The notes beneath the pieces are model-generated. The model did not search any database and was not told the DNA's origin. It saw only the letters and a program-made list of their open reading frames with translations. The translations under genes and the position numbers were made by a program. This document shows positions 1 to 6,492 of a stretch of DNA of 14,106 nucleotides, piece after piece. The stretch's first letter is position 1. Every line of letters starts with the position of its first letter. Origin of the DNA: Planctomycetota bacterium (GTDB taxonomy: Bacteria; Planctomycetota; Planctomycetia; Gemmatales; Gemmataceae); the NCBI GenBank assembly GCA_016200155.1, contig JACQFG010000127.1, forward strand, positions 1 to 14,106, given 5' to 3'.

Positions 1-1
1 T

Positions 2-496
2 TCGGCCGGCATCTGGCCTCAGCTTTCGAACTCGCCGCTCGACTTCGCGTACATCCCGTCCGCCATGGGGCATGGGCCGAGCCTGGGCCTCGGGCTTGCG
101 TTGGCCCAGCCGGAGCGCGGCGTCATCGTCCTCAACGGCGACGGCTGTGCTCTCATGAGCCTCGGCAATCTGGTCACGCTTGCCCATCATCCCGCCAACA
201 TGCACGTCGTCATCCTCGATAACGGACACTACGAGGTCACCGGCGGCCAACCGCACGCCGGCACCGGCCACGTCGATTTGGCAGCCATGGCACACGCCGC
301 GGGCATTGGCCGAACATACACATTTTCAACGCTGGCCGAATGGCAAACGGGAGCCGCGCAGGCGTTCGGCGGGTCGGGGCCAGTCGTCATTCATCTCAAG
401 GTGGAAGCGCTGCTGGGCCAAAAGACGCCCAAGCCGCCGCGGCCGATGGCGGAGCAGATTCGCCGGCTTCAGGACGCGCTGGGCGCGGCCGGCTAG
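2..496 (+). CDS. Thiamine-pyrophosphate enzyme, C-terminal domain (sulfopyruvate/phosphonopyruvate decarboxylase-like), 5' truncated
   Basis: The reading frame is open from base 2 to the TAG at 494-496, so the window shows only the last ~164 residues and the true start lies outside. The visible part carries the TPP/Mg-binding signature of the C-terminal PYR/PP-type domain: GDG (encoded at 137-145) followed by ~25 residues and then a DN pair (VVILDNGHY). Upstream, SAMGHGPSLGLGLALA is the glycine-rich segment seen in this fold. The short domain and the GDGCALMSLGNLVTLA pattern resemble the beta subunit of sulfopyruvate decarboxylase or phosphonopyruvate decarboxylase, which decarboxylate 2-oxo acids in the cytoplasm. 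The substrate cannot be told from this fragment; acetolactate synthase-like or benzoylformate decarboxylase-like enzymes share the motif. The stop is one base before an inverted-repeat element. Confidence 0.8.
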   Translation, partial: SAGIWPQLSNSPLDFAYIPSAMGHGPSLGLGLALAQPERGVIVLNGDGCALMSLGNLVTLAHHPANMHVVILDNGHYEVTGGQPHAGTGHVDLAAMAHAAGIGRTYTFSTLAEWQTGAAQAFGGSGPVVIHLKVEALLGQKTPKPPRPMAEQIRRLQDALGAAG

Positions 497-497
497 A

Positions 498-556
498 AAT
501 CGCCGCTTGCGGCTTAGCGTTCACATGACGCGAACGCTAAGCCGCAAGCGGCGATT
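498..556. repeat. Inverted-repeat element, type A copy 1
   Basis: Two perfectly complementary 25-nt arms (498-522 and 532-556) flank a 9-nt loop. The core reads CCGCTTGCGGCTTAGCG. It begins one base after the TPP-enzyme stop and ends 15 bases before the ribD start. A near-identical copy lies at 1657-1712 and a solo arm at 5893-5908, so this is a dispersed element rather than a one-off terminator. No T-run follows either arm, but the stem is strong enough to end or attenuate transcription in either direction. Confidence 0.9.
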
Positions 557-571
557 CATAAACTAATCCAC

Positions 572-1672
572 ATGACCCCGGACGACGAAATCTGGATGCG
601 CCGCGCCTTGCAGCTCGCAGAGCAAGGTCGAGGCCGCGTCGAGCCGAACCCGCTCGTCGGCGCGGTGATCGTGCGCGACGGCAAGATCGTCGGCGAGGGC
701 TGGCATCAGCAGTACGGCCAGGCACACGCCGAGGTCCACGCGCTGGCGGCGGCCGGCGACGCTGCGCGCGGCGCCACGCTGAACGTCACGCTGGAGCCGT
801 GCTGCCACCATGGCAAGACGCCGCCCTGCACCGACGCGATTATTCGTGCCGGCATCGCGCGGGTGGTCCCCGCTCTGGAAGATCAATTCCCGCAAGTCGC
901 CGGGCAAGGAGCTGCGACCTTGCGACAGGCCGGGATTGCCGTCGAGTTCGGCGTTTGCGCCTTGGCAGCGCGCCGGCAGAATGCTCCCTATCTCAAGCTG
1001 CTCGCCACGGGCCGGCCCTACGTTCACGCCAAGTGGGCGATGTCGCTCGACGGCAAGATCGCCACGAAGACCGGCGACTCCAAATGGATCAGCAACGAGA
1101 CCTCGCGCCGCCGCGTCCACGAATTGCGCGGCCGCATGGACGGCATCCTCGTCGGCATCGGCACGGCGCTCGCCGACGACCCGCTCCTGACCGCGCGCCC
1201 GGCCGGATCCCGCACCGCTTGCCGGGTGGTCCTCGACAGCCACGGCCGGTTGCCGATCGATTCGCAACTGGTGCGCACGGCTCGCCAGGTTCCGACGCTA
1301 ATCGCGACGACGCGCGAAGCCGCGACCTTGAGCGCCGCCGGCTGCGAGGTGCTCGTGCTGCCGCCCGATGACGCCGGCCGACCCGATATCATGAAATTGC
1401 TGGACGAACTCGGCCGACGCCGTTGGACCAACCTGCTCGTCGAGGGGGGGTCGGCCGTGCTCGGCAGGTTCTTCGATTGCGACACGGTGGACGAGGCCCA
1501 CGTCTTCGTCGCGCCGAAGCTGATCGGCGCCGTTGATGCGAAGTCGCCCGTCGCCGGCCGTGGTGTCGAAACGATCGCCGACAGCGCCCGGTGGATCACC
1601 GACACGATCGAGAACCTCGACGGCGATGTTTACTTGCGCTGTATTCGCGCCAGGCCGCCGCTTGCGGCTTAG
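572..1672 (+). CDS. ribD: Bifunctional riboflavin biosynthesis protein RibD (deaminase/reductase)
   Basis: This cytoplasmic enzyme carries out the second and third steps of riboflavin synthesis: deamination of diaminohydroxyphosphoribosylaminopyrimidine, then NADPH-dependent reduction of the ribosyl side chain. The N-terminal cytidine-deaminase-like domain shows the zinc site: H52-A-E54 (HAEVHAL) and C77...C86 in PCCHHGKTPPC. The reductase domain starts near residue 149 (VHAKWAMSLDGKIA, GDSKWIS) and includes the late LLVEGGS motif. At 366 residues it has the usual family length. The ATG at 572 is the first start after the repeat; no clear Shine-Dalgarno is seen, because the hairpin ends only 15 bases upstream. 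The last residues (PPLAA) and the TAG are encoded inside the next repeat copy, so the native C-terminus has probably been altered by a few residues. No other riboflavin genes are next to it. Confidence 0.96.
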   Translation: MTPDDEIWMRRALQLAEQGRGRVEPNPLVGAVIVRDGKIVGEGWHQQYGQAHAEVHALAAAGDAARGATLNVTLEPCCHHGKTPPCTDAIIRAGIARVVPALEDQFPQVAGQGAATLRQAGIAVEFGVCALAARRQNAPYLKLLATGRPYVHAKWAMSLDGKIATKTGDSKWISNETSRRRVHELRGRMDGILVGIGTALADDPLLTARPAGSRTACRVVLDSHGRLPIDSQLVRTARQVPTLIATTREAATLSAAGCEVLVLPPDDAGRPDIMKLLDELGRRRWTNLLVEGGSAVLGRFFDCDTVDEAHVFVAPKLIGAVDAKSPVAGRGVETIADSARWITDTIENLDGDVYLRCIRARPPLAA

Positions 1673-1712
1673 CGTTCGCTTGGCGCGGCGCGAACGCTAA
1701 GCCGCAAGCGGC
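1657..1712. repeat. Inverted-repeat element, type A copy 2
   Basis: Perfect 23-nt arms at 1657-1679 and 1690-1712 flank a 10-nt loop. The core matches the copy at 498-556. The left arm encodes the last codons and TAG stop (1670-1672) of ribD, and the right arm ends 16 bases before the truA ATG. The element therefore occupies the whole ribD-truA boundary and leaves no room for a normal ribosome-binding site well upstream of truA. Confidence 0.9.
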
Positions 1713-1728
1713 AGAATTCTGATGGCTC

Positions 1729-2466
1729 ATGCGCAACTTCAAACTTCTCCTGAGCTACGACGGCACCGACTTCCAGGGCTGGCAGACGCAGCCGGGGTAT
1801 CGCACGGTACAGGAAACGCTCGAAACGGCCCTGTGTGCCTTGACCGGCGAGACGAAGATCCGCGTCAATGCCAGCGGCCGGACCGATGCGGGCGTTCACG
1901 CGCTTGGCCAGGTCGTCAATTTCTACAGCGCCATGCACGTGCCGTTCTTCAAGCTGCTCGGCGCCATCAACGCGCATCTGCCGGACGATATCGTCGTGCG
2001 ATCCGTCGAGGAAATGCCGCAAGCGTTTGACGCAAACCGCGACGCGATCCGCAAGCTGTATCGCTATGTCATTCACGATGGGCCCGTGCCGAGTCCGTTC
2101 CTGCGCAAATATTGCTGTCAGACGAAACGTCCGCTCGATGCGGCAGCGATGGCGCGGGCGGCGGCGGTGCTGCAAGGCCGGCATGACTTTCACAGCTTTG
2201 AGACTGAATGGCCCAACCGCAATTCGAGCGTGCGGACGATCACGCACCTTAGCGTCAACCGGGCGGGCGAGTACATCTGGATCGACGTGGAAGCGGACGG
2301 TTTCCTGTACAATATGGTGCGCACGATCGCCGGCACGCTGATGCACGTCGGCCGCGGTCATTGGCCGGAATCGAAGGTCGCGGAGATTCTCCAGGCCGAG
2401 GACCGCGCCCAGGCCGGTCCGACCGCGCCGGCGCAAGGCTTGTTCCTGATGCGCGTGACCTATTGA
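1729..2466 (+). CDS. truA: tRNA pseudouridine synthase A
   Basis: TruA isomerises uridines 38-40 in the anticodon stem-loop of tRNAs. The 245-residue product has the normal family length. The N-terminal KLLLSYDGTDFQGWQ motif and the catalytic-loop motif GRTDAGVHA (catalytic Asp at residue 53) are clear. Other family motifs are KLYRYVI (residues ~109-115), HDFHSFE, and the C-terminal DGFLYNMVRTIAGTL. It starts at the ATG at 1729; another ATG seven bases upstream is in a different frame. No good Shine-Dalgarno is visible. It lies 16 bases after a hairpin element and 36 bases before aroA, on the same strand, so co-transcription with aroA is likely. Nothing suggests damage. Confidence 0.97.
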   Translation: MRNFKLLLSYDGTDFQGWQTQPGYRTVQETLETALCALTGETKIRVNASGRTDAGVHALGQVVNFYSAMHVPFFKLLGAINAHLPDDIVVRSVEEMPQAFDANRDAIRKLYRYVIHDGPVPSPFLRKYCCQTKRPLDAAAMARAAAVLQGRHDFHSFETEWPNRNSSVRTITHLSVNRAGEYIWIDVEADGFLYNMVRTIAGTLMHVGRGHWPESKVAEILQAEDRAQAGPTAPAQGLFLMRVTY

Positions 2467-2502
2467 TCCGATCTTCGTTTAGCGCCCGCGCGAAAGTTTC
2501 CG

Positions 2503-3798
2503 ATGCAGTATCCACCTCAACTTGAGATCGTGCCGCTGACGGCTGTGCGGCACAAAACCGTGCGCGTGCCGGGATCGAAGAGCATCACCAATCGCGCCCT
2601 GGTGCTGGCAGCGCTGACGGCGGACAAGCAGGGCACGCTGCTCGAAGGCGCATTGCAATGCGAGGACACCGAGGTCATGGTCGCGTGCCTGCGCCAGCTC
2701 GGCTTCTACGTCGCTGCCGAATGGCACGTCGGGTGCCTGCGCGTCGCCAGCGATCATCCTGACCGGCGGATTCCCGCGGCGTCCGCCGATCTGTTCGTAG
2801 CCAACTCCGGCACCACCATGCGCTTCCTGACGGCCATGGTCGGGCTCGGCAACGGCCGCTACCGGCTCGACGGCGTCCCACGCATGCGCGAACGCCCCAT
2901 CGAAGATCTGCTCGATGCCTTGAACCAGCTCGGCGTCAACGCGGTCAGCGAGAACCGCAGCGGCTGGCCGCCCGTCGCCATCGAGACGCGCGGCCTTGAC
3001 GGCGGCGCGGTGCGCATTCGCGGCGGCACCAGCAGCCAGTTCCTCAGCGGCGTGTTGATGGCCGCCCCATTCGCGCGCGGCGATCTCTTGATCGAGCTCG
3101 ATGGCCCCCTCGTCTCCATCCCTTACGTCACGATGACCGTGGCGATGATGCGGCAATTTGGCTTGACGATCGACGCCGATATTCCCGGCCGATTTCGCGT
3201 TCCAGCGCCGCAAAAGCTGATGACACTACTCACCTACCCCATCGAACCCGACGCTTCGGCCGCCAGCTATTTCTTCGGCGCTGCCGCGATCACCGGCGGT
3301 TCGATCCAGGTCGCCGGACTTTCCTCGCGATCGCTGCAAGGCGACGTGCGGTTCGTCGATGTCCTCGAACGCATGGGCTGCCGGATCGAGCGGGCTCTTG
3401 ATGCGATCACCGTCCACGGCGGCCCCTTGCATGGCATCGACGTCGACATGAACGACATCAGCGACACCGTGATGACGCTCGCCGCCGTCGCCTGTTTCGC
3501 GCAGGGGCCGACGATGATCCGCAACGTGGCCCACATTCGCCACAAGGAGACCGATCGGCTCACCGCCCTGGCGACGGAGCTGCGCCGCATCGGCGCCACC
3601 GTGGACGAACGCGCTGACGGCTTGACGATTACCCCTGGCCCCTTGCACGACGCGGTCGTCCAGACGTACAACGACCATCGCATGGCCATGAGCCTGGCCC
3701 TGGTCGGCTTGAAGGTCCCCGGCATCGTCATCGACAACCCGGCTTGCGTCGCCAAGACGTATCCGCGCTTTTTCGACGACCTGGAGGCGTTGCGATGA
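2503..3798 (+). CDS. aroA: 3-phosphoshikimate 1-carboxyvinyltransferase (EPSP synthase)
   Basis: This enzyme transfers the enolpyruvyl group of PEP to shikimate-3-phosphate, the sixth step of the shikimate pathway. The 431 residues match the family length. The active-site pieces are all present: GSKSITNRA (K26, R31), NSGTTMR (101-107), RMRERPI (128-134), GTSSQFLSG, the catalytic Asp in SDTVMT (D321), HKETDR (E349, R352) and DHRMAM (R393). The position equivalent to E. coli Pro101, just after the GTTMR arginine, is Phe. It starts at the ATG at 2503 with only a weak purine stretch upstream. Its TGA overlaps the ATG of the next gene (ATGA at 3795-3798), which suggests translational coupling to the exported protein downstream. 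Confidence 0.98.
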   Translation: MQYPPQLEIVPLTAVRHKTVRVPGSKSITNRALVLAALTADKQGTLLEGALQCEDTEVMVACLRQLGFYVAAEWHVGCLRVASDHPDRRIPAASADLFVANSGTTMRFLTAMVGLGNGRYRLDGVPRMRERPIEDLLDALNQLGVNAVSENRSGWPPVAIETRGLDGGAVRIRGGTSSQFLSGVLMAAPFARGDLLIELDGPLVSIPYVTMTVAMMRQFGLTIDADIPGRFRVPAPQKLMTLLTYPIEPDASAASYFFGAAAITGGSIQVAGLSSRSLQGDVRFVDVLERMGCRIERALDAITVHGGPLHGIDVDMNDISDTVMTLAAVACFAQGPTMIRNVAHIRHKETDRLTALATELRRIGATVDERADGLTITPGPLHDAVVQTYNDHRMAMSLALVGLKVPGIVIDNPACVAKTYPRFFDDLEALR

Positions 3799-5738
3799 TC
3801 GACTTCGTGCAGTACCTGAGCCCGAAGCGCAAGCGAGGGATTCTCGTTGATCCCTCGCTTGCGCTTCGGGCTCAGATCATGGTGCTCCTGATCGCATTGA
3901 CGGGATCCACCGCCCGTGCCGATCTCGACCCCGAGACGAAGAAGCCCTACCAACTGCAGATCGTCCTGCGGGTCGGCGGCAATCGCGTGATCACGCCGCT
4001 GTTTCAGGAACAACTGCAGCGCGACGTGCAGAACCAGCTCAAGATCGCGTTCGGCGAACTCGCGCGCATCGAGGTCGTCCGCGAGCATCCCCTGCTGCGC
4101 GACATCGACGACAAGGGGCTCACCACTGCCGTCGAAAGCTGGGACTCCCTGTCCGACCACACGACGCATTTCGTGCTGCTCGATTATGCGGATGGTTCCT
4201 ATCAGATCCAGACGCGCTTTCATGACGGCACGAGCGGCTTGCCGGGCGCCCTGACGCAACGAAAGCAGACGACCGATCGCCAAAACGTCGCAGCAACCAT
4301 CGTCCAGCTCGTCGAAACGTCCTTTAGCCCGGTCGGCACCATCACTGCAATTGCTGCCGGCGGCAAGGAAGCGACGCTCAAGCTGCAAGGCGGCGAACTC
4401 GGCGTCTCGCTCGATCGCTGGGTCAAGCGAGGCCACGTTTTCGCCGTCAGCAAGCTCGTCGGCGAAGGGGGACGCCAGCGTGCCGAGCGTATCGAATGGG
4501 CGCTGCTGGAAGTCGTCGATGGCCCGACCGCGGGGACCTGCAAATGCCGATACTGGCGTCGCTACGAGGAGGACGCGCTGACCACGGCTCCCGGTACGCT
4601 CGGCTTTCGCGCCCTGCACTTGCCCACTGTCGCGGCGCCGGTGAAGCTACATCTGCTGACCGAGACCGACGCCCGGCCGGCGCCGAAGCTGACGCCCATC
4701 AAGGATGTCGATGTATTCGCGCAGCGGGGCGGCAGCGGCAAGAACGAAAAACTCACGCTCGACCGCAACGGGCTGGCAACCTCGGCGAAGCCCTTTGCCC
4801 ATTTTGCGATCGTGCAGGTCCTTTCCACCGACAAGGTGCGGGCCGAGTTCCCCGTCGAGATCATCGCCGGACGCACGGCGGTCGCGCGCATCCCGGCTCA
4901 GACCGGTCGCGAGTCGCTCTCCCTGACCGTGCAGCGCGACGCCTGGGTCAACCGCGTCTACGATAATATTCGCATATCCACCGAGCGCGAACACGACCTG
5001 GCGCGCCTGCTCAATCAATCGCTCGATGCCGCCCTGCAAGCAGCACGCGGCAGCCTGCCGATCCTCGAAGGCGAAGTCAAGTACCTCGAGCGCGAACGCA
5101 ATGACCTCGAGCGCCGCGCCCGCGACAAGAAGCAGCCATGCGACCTTGGTGAAGGGGAGAAGCAACTGGAGGAACTGCGCAAGCAAGCTGTGGACCTCAA
5201 GGCTTTCGTCGAGCGCATCGACGGCGTGGTCAAGACATCCGCCGGCGACGACCGCGAACTCGGCCTGCTCAAGCTGATCGAGCGCGCCCAGCTTCTCGAA
5301 CTCGATGCCGATTTCGACGCCGCGATTCGGCTCTTCGACCAGGCCGTACAGGCGGCCCCCGGTCGAACGGCCAAGATCCAGGCCCATCTCGATCAGCTGA
5401 AAAAGGCCTGGGCCGTCAAGGACGACGAGCACGCCAAGGCTCGCGCGTTCGTTTATCAGACCTGGCCGACGCTCGACAGCGCCGGCCTGTTCAAGAACAA
5501 GGACGAAGCCAAGAAAGCCCTGGCCGCGTGCCGCGCTGCCCAGGACAAGTTGACGCCGCAGAAGTTCCTGCGCGTCAATATCGCGCACACGGCAAGCTTG
5601 AAGAAGGAACTCGAAACGCTGAAGCGCCGCGACACCGAGGACAACCGCAACCGCGCCAAGGCGCTCGTCCAGGTCACCGAGATCCTGCGCGAGCTGCACG
5701 CCGAAGCTTCGTTGCTCGCCGGGCCGCGCAAGGAATAG
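3795..5738 (+). CDS. Exported coiled-coil/TPR-like protein of unknown function, start region interrupted by a hairpin element
   Basis: I do not recognise a named family. The ATG at 3795 overlaps the aroA stop and is preceded by GGAGG at 3783-3787 at ideal spacing, so it is the preferred start (647 residues). Residues 8-27 are encoded by a perfect 60-nt inverted repeat and read roughly SPKRKRGILVDPSLALRAQ. A hydrophobic stretch (IMVLLIALTG) and an ARA-type cleavage site near residue 42 follow, which suggests Sec export. An alternative start is the ATG at 3879, which would leave a short signal peptide without a basic n-region. The mature part has a mixed alpha/beta N-terminal half and beta-rich segments around residues 275-395. 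A charged coiled-coil stretch follows (~395-490), then a TPR-like helical repeat (residues ~490-540, LDADFDAAIRLFDQAVQAAP) and a Lys/Arg/Glu-rich helical end. It may be a periplasmic or envelope protein; no catalytic motif is visible. Confidence 0.8.
   Translation: MIDFVQYLSPKRKRGILVDPSLALRAQIMVLLIALTGSTARADLDPETKKPYQLQIVLRVGGNRVITPLFQEQLQRDVQNQLKIAFGELARIEVVREHPLLRDIDDKGLTTAVESWDSLSDHTTHFVLLDYADGSYQIQTRFHDGTSGLPGALTQRKQTTDRQNVAATIVQLVETSFSPVGTITAIAAGGKEATLKLQGGELGVSLDRWVKRGHVFAVSKLVGEGGRQRAERIEWALLEVVDGPTAGTCKCRYWRRYEEDALTTAPGTLGFRALHLPTVAAPVKLHLLTETDARPAPKLTPIKDVDVFAQRGGSGKNEKLTLDRNGLATSAKPFAHFAIVQVLSTDKVRAEFPVEIIAGRTAVARIPAQTGRESLSLTVQRDAWVNRVYDNIRISTEREHDLARLLNQSLDAALQAARGSLPILEGEVKYLERERNDLERRARDKKQPCDLGEGEKQLEELRKQAVDLKAFVERIDGVVKTSAGDDRELGLLKLIERAQLLELDADFDAAIRLFDQAVQAAPGRTAKIQAHLDQLKKAWAVKDDEHAKARAFVYQTWPTLDSAGLFKNKDEAKKALAACRAAQDKLTPQKFLRVNIAHTASLKKELETLKRRDTEDNRNRAKALVQVTEILRELHAEASLLAGPRKE
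3816..3875. repeat. Inverted-repeat element, type B, inside a coding start
   Basis: Perfect 25-nt arms at 3816-3840 and 3851-3875 flank a 10-nt loop; total length is exactly 60 nt, or 20 codons. The core is GAAGCGCAAGCGAGGGA and its complement. It sits 21 bases after the ATG of the exported-protein gene and keeps the frame open. In the mRNA it would form a very stable hairpin directly behind the start codon. It has the same build as the type A elements (arms of 23-30 nt, ~10-nt loop, a GCAAGCG/CGCTTGC word) but a different sequence. Confidence 0.92.
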
Positions 5739-5748
5739 CGTGATGCCG

Positions 5749-5880
5749 ATGGATGGGAGAGTTTTTCGTGGTGCAGGCGGCTCGCCTGCACATGTCGCTC
5801 GTCGATTGATGGGACGTGCAGGCGAGCCGCCTACACCACGAAAATTCGCGCATCCGATTTTGAATCACCATCCCATCCAT
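5749..5880. repeat. Composite inverted-repeat element, type C
   Basis: Inner arms of 29 nt at 5763-5791 and 5816-5844 are complementary with a single mismatch. The core is GTGGTGCAGGCGGCTCGCC, and each arm also contains its own small palindrome (GCAGGCG...CGCCTGC). Outer 10-nt arms (ATGGATGGGA at 5749-5758 and its complement at 5871-5880) enclose it, giving a nested structure of ~132 nt. It starts 11 bases after the stop of the exported-protein gene. It could act as a transcription-ending hairpin for the truA-aroA run, or be a mobile palindromic element; no transposase is present. Confidence 0.82.
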
Positions 5881-5892
5881 GGTCCACACGAC

Positions 5893-5908
5893 CTAAGCCG
5901 CAAGCGGC
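5893..5908. repeat. Solo arm of the type A repeat
   Basis: Sixteen bases (CTAAGCCGCAAGCGGC) are identical to the right arm of the elements at 498-556 and 1657-1712, with no partner arm nearby. It contains a small palindrome of its own (GCCGC-AA-GCGGC). It is probably a remnant or half copy of the dispersed element, about 28 bases before a promoter-like site. Confidence 0.7.
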
Positions 5909-5935
5909 AAAATCCAAATTCTGTTGCTTTTCTTG

Positions 5936-5965
5936 TTGACGTAGGATTCACCCCTCCTTCATAAT
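5936..5965 (+). promoter_or_regulatory. Sigma-70-like promoter
   Basis: TTGACG at 5936-5941 is separated by 18 bases from CATAAT at 5960-5965, inside an AT-rich patch that stands out in this GC-rich window. Transcription would start near 5972 and would read the putative structured RNA and possibly rny. This is a prediction from consensus match only. Part of the -35 box (GTTGACG, 5935-5941) is also complementary to CGTCAAC at 6104-6110, so a purely structural role cannot be excluded. Confidence 0.5.
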
Positions 5966-5971
5966 AGGATA

Positions 5972-6115
5972 ATCTCTGGCCTCCCCACGGATGGAGGAGC
6001 CTGTGGCCGTTCGCGGAACGGTCCGAATTGGTTCCACGGATGGGGGTGGTTGCGACACAAGCGAACGGCCCGCGAGAAATCGTCGTCGTTTGCCGTGGGA
6101 ATGCGTCAACCGCCG
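5972..6115 (+). ncRNA. Candidate structured RNA (6S-like architecture, unproven)
   Basis: No convincing protein is coded here, yet complementary segments are nested. CCCACGG (5984-5990) pairs with CCGTGGG (6093-6099). Inside it, GGCCGTTCGC (6005-6014) pairs with GCGAACGGCC (6061-6070), ten base pairs. Inside that, GGAAC (6015-6019) pairs with GTTCC (6031-6035). Between the outer and middle stems lies a large bubble (14 nt on the 5' side, 22 nt on the 3' side), and its 3' side can form a small hairpin with a GAAA loop (6072-6083). A stem, a large central bubble with a small 3' hairpin, and an apical stem is the layout of 6S RNA, and a promoter-like site ends just upstream. The closing stem is short and I cannot match conserved 6S sequence, so the ends and identity are uncertain. 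A riboswitch or leader of rny is an alternative. Confidence 0.35.
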
Positions 6116-6136
6116 AAACTGTACCGAGCAACAAAG

Positions 6137-6388
6137 ATGTTCATGACGCTATTGGGTTTCTTGTGGGCTTTGCTGGTGCTGGCCGCGATTATTCGCTGGT
6201 CAGACCCGACATGCTGCGAGAAGATGCTGCAACTCGTCCGTCGGCCGACATCGGCGCCCGTCCATCGGCCTGCACGACGATTCTTGTCATCAGTCTTGCC
6301 CTGGTGGTTTTATCCGATCATGGCTCCTCCACCCGGTCACGCCCGGTCAACCCAACGTCGCCGCTCACGTCCGTTTCGGCGAACTTGA
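6137..6388 (+). CDS. Possible small membrane protein (doubtful)
   Basis: An open frame of ~83 residues from the ATG at 6137 begins with a good transmembrane segment (LLGFLWALLVLAAII). Further on come a second hydrophobic patch (FLSSVLPWWFYPIM) and an Arg-rich tail. There is no visible Shine-Dalgarno and no recognised family, and the basic, low-complexity tail looks like non-coding GC-rich sequence. The open frame extends upstream to 6050 into the putative RNA. Listed because it is the only protein-like signal between 5739 and 6492. Confidence 0.2.
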   Translation: MFMTLLGFLWALLVLAAIIRWSDPTCCEKMLQLVRRPTSAPVHRPARRFLSSVLPWWFYPIMAPPPGHARSTQRRRSRPFRRT

Positions 6389-6410
6389 TCCGATTGCGAT
6401 TGCACCCTAA

Positions 6411-6435
6411 TTCTGCAATCTGCAATCTGAAATTG
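6411..6435. repeat. Short AT-rich tandem word (TCTGCAATCTGCAATCTGAA)
   Basis: The word CTGCAAT is repeated in tandem and continues into CTGAAATTGA, in an otherwise GC-rich setting about 60 bases before rny. It is simple intergenic repeat-like sequence. I see no gene between 6389 and 6492 and no further promoter with two good boxes. Confidence 0.35.
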
Positions 6436-6492
6436 ATTTCATCTCTCCCCCGGTGAATCCACGCGCGCGGGCCACGATCAGGAGTGGCCCTC

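Noticed and set aside
498..556. Rho-independent terminator call for the palindromes
   Set aside because: None of the long hairpins is followed by a T-run and the sequences recur at several sites, so they are better described as repeat elements, even if they may end transcription.
3267..4619. - strand open frame (450 residues) opposite aroA and the exported-protein gene
   Set aside because: It crosses the aroA 3' end and contains an SPKRKRG-like segment only because the type B element is palindromic. No motifs support it.
5740..5964. Small open frame through the type C repeat
   Set aside because: It is made almost wholly of the hairpin element and has no independent coding signal.
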